Positions 1 to 5,590 of a stretch of DNA of 8,942 nt are shown here, one piece after another (the first letter of the stretch is position 1; each line of letters opens with the position of its first letter). Below the pieces are notes generated by a model. The model had not been told where the DNA came from and searched no databases. It was given only the letters and a program-made list of their open reading frames with translations. The stretch covers positions 1-8,942 of the forward strand of contig MFHJ01000053.1 in assembly GCA_001778545.1 (NCBI GenBank), in the 5' to 3' direction. The position numbers and the translations under genes are program-made. The stretch is from Candidatus Giovannonibacteria bacterium RIFCSPHIGHO2_02_43_16. Its GTDB lineage: Bacteria > Patescibacteriota > Minisyncoccia > JACPKW01 > UBA11713.

Positions 1-1
1 T

Positions 2-715
2 GGCAAGTATAATCTTGCCGATAGTTCTCCCTCCGACCACCCGCAAGGCGCTGTTATTGGTGAAATTGGGGAAGATGTCGGCGATACGACTCTTCCGGAC
101 GGCGCGTTTATTGCCGTGCTTGGCGGCGATACAGAGGCAGTTGATGCCGGCGCTGCTTACACTGTTCGGTACTTAAACTCAACTGTTGGTTCTCAATTCA
201 ATTACGGCCTGGACTTGTTTGGCGCGGCAATCGACAGTTATCTGACGGTAAGCTATGCCACAGCCGACATTCGTTTGCAAAACAGCGAGACTATTTCCAA
301 CGCTACCAATGGCGTAATCGACATGAGCGGAGCCGCCGTTCTTAATCGCATAGCGACCTCATCGCCAACCACGGATACGACTCTGACCGCCGCGCAGTCA
401 GGCACGACATTCTTTATTGGGACTGCAGGTGTGGATTTGACGCTTCCCGCGATCGCCGGTACCAGCGGCGTTTGGTACAGGTTTGTAGTGAGTGCCGCAG
501 TTGCCGATACGAATCAGACTGTAATTGCCCCGACAGCTATCCTTAATGGTCCGATTGATGTGAACAGCACTCTGGTGCTGTGTACGGACGAGGCCACAAT
601 CGCGTTCGTCCAAACGGCTGATACCGCTGGCGATTGGGTTGAAGTCCGCTCCAACGGCACCAAATGGTTTGTTACGGGACAAGCGCAAGCAGTCGGCGGG
701 ATTACCTGCTCATAA
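2..715 (+). CDS. C-terminal part of a large surface or phage-structural-like protein (5' end outside window)
   Basis: The frame is open from base 2 and ends at TAA 713-715, giving 237 visible residues. The GTG at 116 is internal, because no stop separates it from the window edge. The sequence is low in Lys/Arg and rich in Thr, Ala, Gly, Val and Asp, like extracellular beta-structured proteins. The last ~110 residues (from about TLTAAQSGTTFFIG through GDWVEVRSNGTKWFVTG) resemble, from memory, C-terminal modules of phage and virus-like structural proteins: 'LTAAQSGT... LTLPA... YRF.V ... GD.V.V.S(D/N)GT.W.V.G'. Two Cys lie near the end (LVLCTDE and ITCS) and could form a disulfide if secreted. 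It stops 6 bases before the signal-peptide gene at 722, so the two are probably co-transcribed and may act together at the cell surface. The N-terminus, any signal peptide and the total length are unknown. A prophage origin is possible, but no other phage gene is visible. Confidence 0.75.
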   Translation, partial: GKYNLADSSPSDHPQGAVIGEIGEDVGDTTLPDGAFIAVLGGDTEAVDAGAAYTVRYLNSTVGSQFNYGLDLFGAAIDSYLTVSYATADIRLQNSETISNATNGVIDMSGAAVLNRIATSSPTTDTTLTAAQSGTTFFIGTAGVDLTLPAIAGTSGVWYRFVVSAAVADTNQTVIAPTAILNGPIDVNSTLVLCTDEATIAFVQTADTAGDWVEVRSNGTKWFVTGQAQAVGGITCS

Positions 716-721
716 CTTCCT

Positions 722-1741
722 ATGAAAAAAATATTTTTTCTCTCATTATTGAGTTTTTCTGTGCCGTTCGCCGCGTTAGCGGTGACAGTGTCTGATAACA
801 TTACATTATCGCTAGGTTCAGATTCGTATACGCTTGAAACTGATTCGAGTTTCAACACGCTTACAATCAATAGCAACAATTTTGTCTTTCTGCTGGACTC
901 CAATCAAGGAGTTAAATTGCGTTCTTCGGACCGTAGGAATTTAGCGAATGATCAGAGCGTGCAGGTGGAGTGCACGTCCTCGCAATCCCGCCTTGTCTAT
1001 CAAGCGCCGGCGGGAGGTAGTTCGGTTACACTTACCGTTACTCCGTCGGGAACGTGCAGTTCCGGTGGCGGAGGCGGCATTACGGGTGGCGGGAGCTCCG
1101 GTAGTAGCGGCGGAGGAGGTGGTGGTGGAGGAGGCGGAGGAGGCGGCGGTGGCGGAGGTTCTTCTGCGCCAGCGCCGACATCGGCTCCTTCTACAACCCC
1201 TGCGCCTGCTCCAGCGCCTGCCCCCTCTCCCTCACCTATATCTTTTACACGCGATTTGGCCCTTGGTTCTACTGGGGATGATGTAACGCAACTGCAGGCG
1301 CTTCTTGCATCCGACGCGTCTATTTACCCGGAAGGCATGGTTACGGGATACTTCGGTGGGCTTACGCAAGCCGCGGTCAGGCGCTTTCAGGCTAAATACG
1401 GCCTGCCTCAAGTTGGCAGGGTAGGAGAAATGACGCGCGCGAAATTGGTTGAAGTTTTTGGATCGGGCCAAGCCCCCGCTCCAACGCCTGCCCCCGCTGG
1501 GCCATCTTCTTCCGCGCTCTCGCGTGAGCTTCAAATGGGAATGAGCGGGGATGATGTGCGCGCCTTGCAGGAATTTCTTGCGAAAGACAGCGCGATCTAT
1601 CCGGAGGGAATAGTTTCTGGCTACTATGGCTCTCTGACAAGGGCCGCGGTACGCCGCTTCCAGGCAAAATATGGCATTGCGCAAGTTGGCCGTGTCGGAC
1701 CTCTGACACTCGCAAAACTGCAGGAATTGATGGCTCAATAA
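722..1741 (+). CDS. Secreted protein with two C-terminal peptidoglycan-binding (PG_binding_1-like) domains
   Basis: The 339-residue protein starts with a classic signal peptide (MKKIFFLSLL, hydrophobic core, predicted cut after ALA at residue 20). Residues 21-112 form an all-beta-looking N-terminal domain of unknown function with two Cys (84, 112). Next come a glycine linker with 17 consecutive Gly (130-146) and a Pro/Ala/Ser linker to about 172. Two peptidoglycan-binding repeats follow, at about 178-243 and 269-335, separated by a Pro/Ala linker. Each carries the GDDV..LQ..L, IYPEG.V(T/S)GY(F/Y)G.LT.AAVRRFQAKYG and VGRVG..T.AKL signatures. A hand alignment gives 43 of 64 identical positions, so this is a tandem duplication. 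No catalytic domain is visible, so a cell-wall-anchored or adhesin role is inferred. It follows the previous gene by 6 bases without an SD, suggesting one transcript. The architecture is typical of Parcubacteria surface proteins as I recall them. Confidence 0.9.
   Translation: MKKIFFLSLLSFSVPFAALAVTVSDNITLSLGSDSYTLETDSSFNTLTINSNNFVFLLDSNQGVKLRSSDRRNLANDQSVQVECTSSQSRLVYQAPAGGSSVTLTVTPSGTCSSGGGGGITGGGSSGSSGGGGGGGGGGGGGGGGGSSAPAPTSAPSTTPAPAPAPAPSPSPISFTRDLALGSTGDDVTQLQALLASDASIYPEGMVTGYFGGLTQAAVRRFQAKYGLPQVGRVGEMTRAKLVEVFGSGQAPAPTPAPAGPSSSALSRELQMGMSGDDVRALQEFLAKDSAIYPEGIVSGYYGSLTRAAVRRFQAKYGIAQVGRVGPLTLAKLQELMAQ
1094..1160 (+). repeat. GGN triplet tract encoding the poly-glycine linker
   Basis: A run of GGA/GGT/GGC codons interrupted only by Ser codons at its 5' end encodes 17 uninterrupted glycines plus nearby GGG/SSGSS stretches. 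The codons are mixed, not one pure triplet, so the tract is less slippage-prone than a perfect microsatellite. It is still a likely site of length variation or assembly error. Confidence 0.8.
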
Positions 1742-1742
1742 A

Positions 1743-1771
1743 TTGATTTTCTCTCGCCCTCAAAGTATCTT
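1743..1771 (+). promoter_or_regulatory. Possible weak promoter for the ligase gene, giving a leaderless mRNA
   Basis: TTGATT (1743-1748) and TATCTT (1766-1771) are separated by 17 bases. Each matches the sigma-70 consensus at 4 of 6 positions. The predicted start point falls at about 1778, on the ATGATG start, so the transcript would be leaderless. This fits the lack of any SD before this gene. The match is modest and could be chance; transcription from the upstream gene is the alternative. Confidence 0.3.
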
Positions 1772-1774
1772 TAA

Positions 1775-3970
1775 ATGATGCAGTTAAACCGGTTTTTGGC
1801 TGTTGCAATCAAGATTGGAACATATGTCATCTTGTTTTTGCCCCTCGTTGTGTTCCAGGGGATGTTTTTTCCGTTTATAACCGGCAAGAATTTTATATTC
1901 CGGATAATAATCGAAATAATTTTTGCGTCTTGGGTTGTTTTGTTTTTGCGGGATAAAAGCTATTTGCCGAAGCGGTCATTGATTTTTTATTTCGTCTTGG
2001 CATCGGTTGCGGTTTTAACGCTCGCGACAATTTTTGGCGCGGACGTTTCAAGATCATTTTGGTCCAATTTTGAACGGATGGAGGGCCTTCTTGGACATCT
2101 CCATCTTTTGATGTATTTCTTAGTTTTAGTTGGTATTAACCGAACTGAAAAAGATTGGTGGAGATTTTTTCATGTTTCATTCATCGCGAGTTTGTTTGTG
2201 GGCGGATACGCGATTTTTCAGCTCGCAGGAGTTAACGAAATACACCAAGGCGGCACGCGCATCGACGCGACTTTGGGAAATGCCACGTATCTCGCCGTAT
2301 ACATGCTCTTCCATGTTTTTTTGGCTCTTTATTATTTTCTCAAATCGCAGAAAAATGCGTGGCGGATTTTATACGCCGCTTTATTTTTATTTGATATCTT
2401 CTTCGTATATCAAACCGCGACCCGCGGTGCCGTTTTGGGTTTATTCGGCGGGCTATTTCTGTCAGCTATTGTTTTCAGTTTTTCCGCCGGAGACAAAAGG
2501 TGGCGCAATTTTTCATACGGGGCGATAACTCTTATGGTCGCGCTGGCTTTTATTTTTTATTTTGCCAAAGACTCTAAATTTATAACCGAGAGCACTACTC
2601 TCGCCAGGGTCCGAAATATATCGATAGCAAGCGACGATGCCCAGGCGCGATTCCATATATGGAGCATGTCTTTTAAGGCTTTCAAAGAGCGCCCAATCTT
2701 AGGGTGGGGCCCGGAAAATTTCGCGGTAGTATTTTCTAAACATTATGACCCGCGCCTTTGGTCCCGCGAACCTTGGTTCGACCGCGCTCATAATGCCGTT
2801 TTCGACTGGCTTATTCAGGGAGGCATTCTTGGGCTCATCTCGTATTTGGGAATTTTCGCGAGTTCAATCTGGCTTCTTTTTAAAAAATTTTCGGCGGGTA
2901 AAACATCAAATATCGAACTCTCGGTTTTCGGCGGATTTCTTGCCGGATATTTTTTCCAAAATCTTTTCGTATTCGACCAATTAACCTCGTATATCCTGAT
3001 TTTTGCCATCCTAGCTTACCTAAATTTTCTCGTTGCCAAAGACAACGCGACTCAGGCGCTGACGCTGAAATTTTCTCAAGGTGCCCAATACGTATGGTCG
3101 GCGGCGATTTTTATAGCGCTTCTCTCCTCGATCTACGTGTTTAATATAAAGCCGATTCTCGCGAATGCATCCCTTTTATCGGCCTTGAGTAGCGCTAATA
3201 GCGGGAATTTCGAGGAAGCCCAAAACGAATTCAAGCGCGCGATAGATTTGTCGCCTCTCGGAAGGAGAGAAGCAAGGGAACAATATTCCTATTTCGCGAC
3301 TCTTATCGCCTCTCGTCAGGAAATTCCAGAAGCGATTAGAAAATCCAGCTTGGATGAAGCAATCAGAGAGGCAAAACTGCAAACGGAAGATTCGCCGCTT
3401 GACGCGAGGTCCGCGCTTTTCCTGGGCTCCGTTTACGACGCGGCCGGCAGGAGCGCGGAGGCTTTCGAAGCGTTCAAGAAAGCTCAAGAGCTTTCTCCAA
3501 AAAAACAGCAGATTATTTTTCTTGTGGCACAGCACTATATCCAACAGCAAAATTTTGATAAGGCAATTGAACTTGCGAAAACGGCTGCGGATCTGGACCG
3601 GACTTACGCGGACGCCGTTAAAAATTTGATTTCGTTTGAGGTTTACGCCGGCAAAAATGATCTGGCGCGAGACGAGATCAGCCGCGCTTTGGATTCCGGT
3701 ATGGCGTCCGCCGAAGATCTAAAGAATTGGGGTAGTATTGCCGTCAGCAGGAAAAATTTCACCCTGGCTGGAGAATTGTATATGGAGGCGATAAAACTTG
3801 CCCCGAACGACATCCAGCTTTTAATAAATCTGGCCGCTACTTATTATGATGCGGGCAGGCCGGATTTAGCCATAGCCGAGATCAGAAAGGCGATTGCGCT
3901 CGAGCCTAAATTCAAGGACCAAGGGGAAGCTTTTATAAAGGAGATAATGGCCGGTAAAAAACCCAAGTAA
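1775..3970 (+). CDS. O-antigen ligase/polymerase (Wzy_C)-family membrane protein with C-terminal TPR domain
   Basis: The 731-residue protein has an N-terminal polytopic membrane part (hydrophobic segments from about residue 12 to 455) and a soluble C-terminal helical part. Ligase-family signatures in order are TRGA (216-219), a periplasmic loop with R292 in 'ARFHIWSMSF', GWGPENF (310-316) and RAHNAVFDWLIQGGILGL (337-353). These match the Wzy_C region, where a conserved Arg and His act in transferring a lipid-linked glycan. Residues about 462-728 form repeated helix pairs of TPR type, for example 'ALFLGSVYDAAGRSAEAFEAFKKAQELSP' and 'LINLAATYYDAGRPDLAIAEIRKAIALEP'. The likely role is polymerising or transferring undecaprenyl-linked sugars to a surface acceptor (glycan or protein) at the membrane's outer face, with the TPRs as a partner-binding platform. 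The acceptor cannot be told from sequence. ATG occurs at both 1775 and 1778, with no SD before either. A phosphoglycosyl transferase gene follows. Confidence 0.88.
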   Translation: MMQLNRFLAVAIKIGTYVILFLPLVVFQGMFFPFITGKNFIFRIIIEIIFASWVVLFLRDKSYLPKRSLIFYFVLASVAVLTLATIFGADVSRSFWSNFERMEGLLGHLHLLMYFLVLVGINRTEKDWWRFFHVSFIASLFVGGYAIFQLAGVNEIHQGGTRIDATLGNATYLAVYMLFHVFLALYYFLKSQKNAWRILYAALFLFDIFFVYQTATRGAVLGLFGGLFLSAIVFSFSAGDKRWRNFSYGAITLMVALAFIFYFAKDSKFITESTTLARVRNISIASDDAQARFHIWSMSFKAFKERPILGWGPENFAVVFSKHYDPRLWSREPWFDRAHNAVFDWLIQGGILGLISYLGIFASSIWLLFKKFSAGKTSNIELSVFGGFLAGYFFQNLFVFDQLTSYILIFAILAYLNFLVAKDNATQALTLKFSQGAQYVWSAAIFIALLSSIYVFNIKPILANASLLSALSSANSGNFEEAQNEFKRAIDLSPLGRREAREQYSYFATLIASRQEIPEAIRKSSLDEAIREAKLQTEDSPLDARSALFLGSVYDAAGRSAEAFEAFKKAQELSPKKQQIIFLVAQHYIQQQNFDKAIELAKTAADLDRTYADAVKNLISFEVYAGKNDLARDEISRALDSGMASAEDLKNWGSIAVSRKNFTLAGELYMEAIKLAPNDIQLLINLAATYYDAGRPDLAIAEIRKAIALEPKFKDQGEAFIKEIMAGKKPK

Positions 3971-3974
3971 GGCG

Positions 3975-4001
3975 AAACTATGCCAGGCTCGGCATAGTTT
4001 T
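3975..4001 (+). terminator. Intrinsic terminator-like hairpin between the ligase and transferase genes
   Basis: A perfect 10-bp inverted repeat, AAACTATGCC (3975-3984) and GGCATAGTTT (3991-4000), surrounds a 6-base loop. It sits 4 bases after the ligase stop. The trailing U run is only four bases (3998-4001), so termination may be partial. It would separate or attenuate expression of the next gene. Confidence 0.55.
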
Positions 4002-4024
4002 AAGTAGTATATAAACGCATATAT

Positions 4025-4681
4025 ATGACAAGCATAGTCCTAAGTTCTGTGGAGGAGGCGAGGATTTTAAGAGAAAAAACTGCTAATTCCAATAAAATTC
4101 TTTTCGTTGCGATCAAAAGGATTATCGACATCGTATTATCCGTTGTCCTTGCCGCGCTCACGCTCATATTGCTGCCATTTATCGCCCTTGCCGTCAAAAT
4201 TGAGTCTCCAGGGCCTATTTTTTTCAAACAAAAGCGAGTCGGCAAAGACGGGAAGCACTTTATGTTATGGAAGTTCCGCTCTACGCATCGCATTTCTGTT
4301 GACGAAACAGTTGGATGGGGGGAGGAAGGAGACCACATCTATACAAAAGTTGGAAGGTTTTTGCGCAAGAGCTATCTCGACGAATTGCCCCAAATTAAAA
4401 ACGTTTTGAAGGGAGAGATGAGTCTTATAGGTCCGCGCCCAGAGCGGCCGGAGTTCGTGGAAATATTGAAGAAAGAAGTCCCGTTTTACGAATTGCGCCT
4501 GCTTGTTCGCCCCGGTCTTACTGGATGGGCGCAAATCAATATGGAAAATCGGGCATTTGCCCATGAGGCCAAGGAAAAACTTCGCTACGACCTATACTAT
4601 ATAAAGCACCGGACGCTTCTGATGGAACTGAAGATTATCTTAAAAACTCTCGCGATGTTGTCCAAAAGAACGGGGAGATAG
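4025..4681 (+). CDS. Undecaprenyl-phosphate phosphoglycosyl transferase (bacterial sugar transferase family)
   Basis: The 218-residue protein belongs to the small monotopic phosphoglycosyl transferase class (PglC/WcaJ catalytic-domain type). It moves a sugar-1-phosphate from a nucleotide sugar onto undecaprenyl phosphate at the inner membrane face, the first committed step of a surface glycan. Visible signatures are KRIIDI then a hydrophobic re-entrant segment (31-58), SPGPIFFKQKRVGKDGK (61-77), KFRS (83-86), LRKSYLDELPQIKNVLKGEMSLIGPRPE (113-140) with the catalytic Asp119-Glu120 pair, RPGLTGWAQIN (162-172) and YDLYYIKHR (188-196). The usual KFRSM reads KFRST here. Residues 1-27 form a short extra N-terminal tail. 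The length fits the minimal family without the four-helix N-terminal module. The sugar specificity is unknown. It probably supplies the lipid-linked precursor used by the ligase upstream. There is no SD, and the start is preceded by an AT-rich tract (4008-4024). Confidence 0.9.
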   Translation: MTSIVLSSVEEARILREKTANSNKILFVAIKRIIDIVLSVVLAALTLILLPFIALAVKIESPGPIFFKQKRVGKDGKHFMLWKFRSTHRISVDETVGWGEEGDHIYTKVGRFLRKSYLDELPQIKNVLKGEMSLIGPRPERPEFVEILKKEVPFYELRLLVRPGLTGWAQINMENRAFAHEAKEKLRYDLYYIKHRTLLMELKIILKTLAMLSKRTGR

Positions 4682-4709
4682 TTGACTTTTTTAGCGTATT
4701 TGCTATACT
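4682..4709 (+). promoter_or_regulatory. Strong sigma-70-type promoter with extended -10
   Basis: TTGACT (4682-4687) and TATACT (4704-4709) are 16 bases apart, with TG at 4701-4702 making an extended -10. Each hexamer differs from consensus at one position. The promoter begins immediately after the transferase stop. The predicted start of transcription is about 4716. It drives either a short RNA ending near 4791 or a long attenuated leader of the hibernation-factor gene. Confidence 0.7.
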
Positions 4710-4715
4710 GCTGGC

Positions 4716-4791
4716 AGTGAGTGTCCGCCTCAGGCGGATTCAAACTACGTCTCACAACGCCTCCGATTTCGATCGGGGGTTTTGTGTTTTT
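4716..4791 (+). ncRNA. Candidate short RNA or attenuated leader (about 75 nt)
   Basis: The segment runs from the predicted start of the strong promoter to the end of a strong intrinsic terminator. It contains a first hairpin, TCCGCC (4724-4729) with GGCGGA (4733-4738), then about 14 unpaired bases, then the terminator hairpin. No convincing small ORF with an SD lies inside. It could be a free small RNA or the terminated form of the hpf leader. I do not recognise it as a known RNA family. Confidence 0.45.
4753..4791 (+). terminator. Strong intrinsic terminator with TTCG loop
   Basis: CCTCCGAT (4760-4767) pairs with ATCGGGGG (4772-4779) with one G-U pair around a TTCG tetraloop. The stem extends outward, after an internal mismatch and a G-U pair, by CACAA (4753-4757) with TTGTG (4782-4786). 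Five T follow (4787-4791), and a TTTT run also lies within the 3' arm at 4780-4783. Confidence 0.8.
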
Positions 4792-4821
4792 GTAACAAGA
4801 TTACCTTTTATACGTTATAAT
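4790..4821 (+). promoter_or_regulatory. Candidate promoter of the hibernation-factor gene
   Basis: A perfect TATAAT (4816-4821) places the start of transcription at about 4828, at the first G of the long hairpin. The best -35 match, TTGTAA (4790-4795), is 20 bases away, which is too long for ideal use, so the promoter may be weak or need an activator. Confidence 0.45.
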
Positions 4822-4825
4822 ATAC

Positions 4826-4888
4826 ATGGCCTGGAATACTGGCACTCACTAAATGACGTAGTCACGGAGTTAGCCTATTCCAGGCCAT
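4826..4888 (+). promoter_or_regulatory. Long structured 5' leader hairpin before hpf
   Basis: A perfect 13-bp inverted repeat, ATGGCCTGGAATA (4826-4838) and TATTCCAGGCCAT (4876-4888), closes the structure. Inside it, GGC (4841-4843) pairs with GCC (4873-4875), ACTC (4844-4847) with GAGT (4867-4870) and TGAC (4854-4857) with GTCA (4861-4864), separated by small bulges. It ends 9 bases before the hpf ATG and has no T run, so it is not a terminator. It would sit at the extreme 5' end of an mRNA started at about 4828. A role in mRNA stability or translational control is inferred. Confidence 0.6.
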
Positions 4889-4897
4889 TAAAATCTT

Positions 4898-5317
4898 ATG
4901 CAAATAAAAATTAAAACTACAGGCTTCAAATTAACCGAGGGTTTAAGATTAATGGCTGAGGGGAAACTGCTCTCGCCAGTGGAAAAAAGGGTTGGATCCG
5001 AATTGCCCGCCGATCACTTTCTTGAAATAGAACTTGCGAAAATCACGGAGCATCACGAAGAAGGGAGAATTTGGAAATGCGAAGTGAATTTAGTGCTTCC
5101 GCGCGTAAAGAGGACGCTTTACGCCAAAGCAATAGCGGAGAGTTTAGAAACGGCAATTGACGAAGCGAAGGATGAGATTCTCCGCGAAATCAGCGATTAT
5201 AAAAACAAGCGCGCTTCGCAATTTTTGCGTGTCGCTCGCAAATTAAAAGATTATGCGCACATTACTCGCCTTGCGCGCGGCGCCGGAAATTTATACCGCT
5301 GGATAAGAAGAAAATAA
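4898..5317 (+). CDS. hpf: Ribosome hibernation-promoting factor (HPF/RaiA, S30AE family)
   Basis: The 139-residue protein opens with MQIKIKTTGFKLTEGLRLMAEGKL, the beta-alpha start of the S30AE fold. Next come 'FLEIELAKITEHHEEGRIWKCEVNLVLPRVKRTLYAKAIAESLETAIDEAKDEILREISDYKNK', the remaining strands and second helix with the AIDEA..EI..(E/Q)I pattern. The core ends near residue 104. The family binds the 30S decoding region in stationary phase or stress and blocks mRNA and tRNA binding. Residues 105-139 form an extra basic helical tail with 11 Lys/Arg and one Asp. This is longer than short HPF/YfiA proteins but does not resemble the dimerisation domain of long HPF. The ATG has no SD and lies 9 bases after a large hairpin. 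The closeness of secA matches the hpf-secA neighbourhood of Firmicutes. Confidence 0.85.
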   Translation: MQIKIKTTGFKLTEGLRLMAEGKLLSPVEKRVGSELPADHFLEIELAKITEHHEEGRIWKCEVNLVLPRVKRTLYAKAIAESLETAIDEAKDEILREISDYKNKRASQFLRVARKLKDYAHITRLARGAGNLYRWIRRK

Positions 5318-5327
5318 TTTATCCACA

Positions 5328-5347
5328 CCTGCCTGCCGGCAGGCAGG
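5328..5347. repeat. Perfect 20-bp GC-rich palindrome
   Basis: CCTGCCTGCCGGCAGGCAGG reads the same on both strands and contains GGCAGG-type repeats. It lies just after hpf and has no T run, so it is not a typical terminator. Palindromes of this style are, as I recall, dispersed between genes in Parcubacteria genomes. Its function is unknown. Confidence 0.75.
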
Positions 5348-5349
5348 CC

Positions 5350-5378
5350 TTGAAAATATTTTCTTAAGATGTTATTTT
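5350..5378 (+). promoter_or_regulatory. Promoter of the 50-codon gene, with operator-like palindrome
   Basis: TTGAAA (5350-5355) and TATTTT (5373-5378) are 17 bases apart, with TG at 5370-5371 giving an extended -10. The predicted start is about 5385, leaving a 25-base leader that contains the SD. A 12-bp palindrome, GAAAATATTTTC (5352-5363), overlaps the -35 and could be a repressor site or just AT-rich promoter DNA. Confidence 0.5.
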
Positions 5379-5393
5379 TAAAGTGAGAGTTCG

Positions 5394-5401
5394 AAAGGAG
5401 G
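5394..5401 (+). promoter_or_regulatory. Perfect Shine-Dalgarno (AAAGGAGG) before a TTG start
   Basis: AAAGGAGG lies 8 bases before TTG 5410. It is the only strong SD before a gene start in the window, and it decides the start of the 50-codon ORF. Confidence 0.75.
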
Positions 5402-5409
5402 AACTAAAA

Positions 5410-5562
5410 TTGAAACAAAAGGTAAAACGAGTAGCGTCAAAACCGCGCGGAAGCTTAGAAGGGAGAGCGCTTCAGGAGTTTTACAAGCGATTGTCGTATG
5501 AGGTGCAGATGGCCGCAAATTATCGTGGACTTAAGTCTGTGAAATCCCGCAAGAAGCGGTAA
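5410..5562 (+). CDS. Small very basic protein, 50 aa; possibly a divergent bS21-like ribosomal protein
   Basis: TTG at 5410 follows an ideal SD and promoter. The frame runs to TAA 5560-5562 and a strong terminator follows, so this is a complete small transcription unit. The product begins (M)KQKVKRVASKPRGSLEGRA, has a central segment ALQEFYKRLSYEVQMAANYR and ends GLKSVKSRKKR. About 15 Lys/Arg against 3 Glu suggest nucleic-acid or ribosome binding. I do not recognise it firmly. Its size, the 'AL..F.KR' segment, the basic tail and its place beside hpf recall ribosomal protein bS21, but the alignment by eye is weak. In Bacteroidia, rpsU keeps an SD for self-regulation in genomes that otherwise lack SDs, which would fit here; that link is inference. 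There is no membrane segment or signal peptide. A non-ribosomal small protein is the main alternative. Confidence 0.65.
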   Translation: MKQKVKRVASKPRGSLEGRALQEFYKRLSYEVQMAANYRGLKSVKSRKKR

Positions 5563-5590
5563 CAATGCAATCTCGTTTCGCACGAAGAGT

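Noticed and set aside
116..715. Independent 199-residue gene starting at GTG 116
   Set aside because: The same frame is open to the left window edge without a stop, no SD precedes the GTG, and the composition is continuous across it, so it is the end of a longer gene.
948..1286. 112-codon + ORF rich in Arg/Leu/Val/Glu inside the glycine-linker gene
   Set aside because: It is an out-of-frame reading of the GGN and proline-linker repeats; its low-complexity sequence is an artefact of that.
398..1808. Reverse-strand ORFs opposite the surface-protein genes (398-688, 514-903, 1232-1738, 1392-1808)
   Set aside because: They lie wholly or mostly antisense to well-supported genes, show no domain motifs, and follow the codon bias of the opposite strand.
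4826..4888. Long hairpin read as a tRNA or as a transcription terminator
   Set aside because: It lacks tRNA arms, anticodon and T-loop sequence, and has no U run after the stem.
4717..4914. 65-codon + strand ORF between the transferase and hpf
   Set aside because: It runs across the promoter, terminator, second -10 box and leader hairpin, overlaps the hpf start, and has no SD or recognisable protein character.
5328..5347. GC-rich palindrome as the terminator of hpf
   Set aside because: No T run follows, and the next bases form a promoter -35 region instead.
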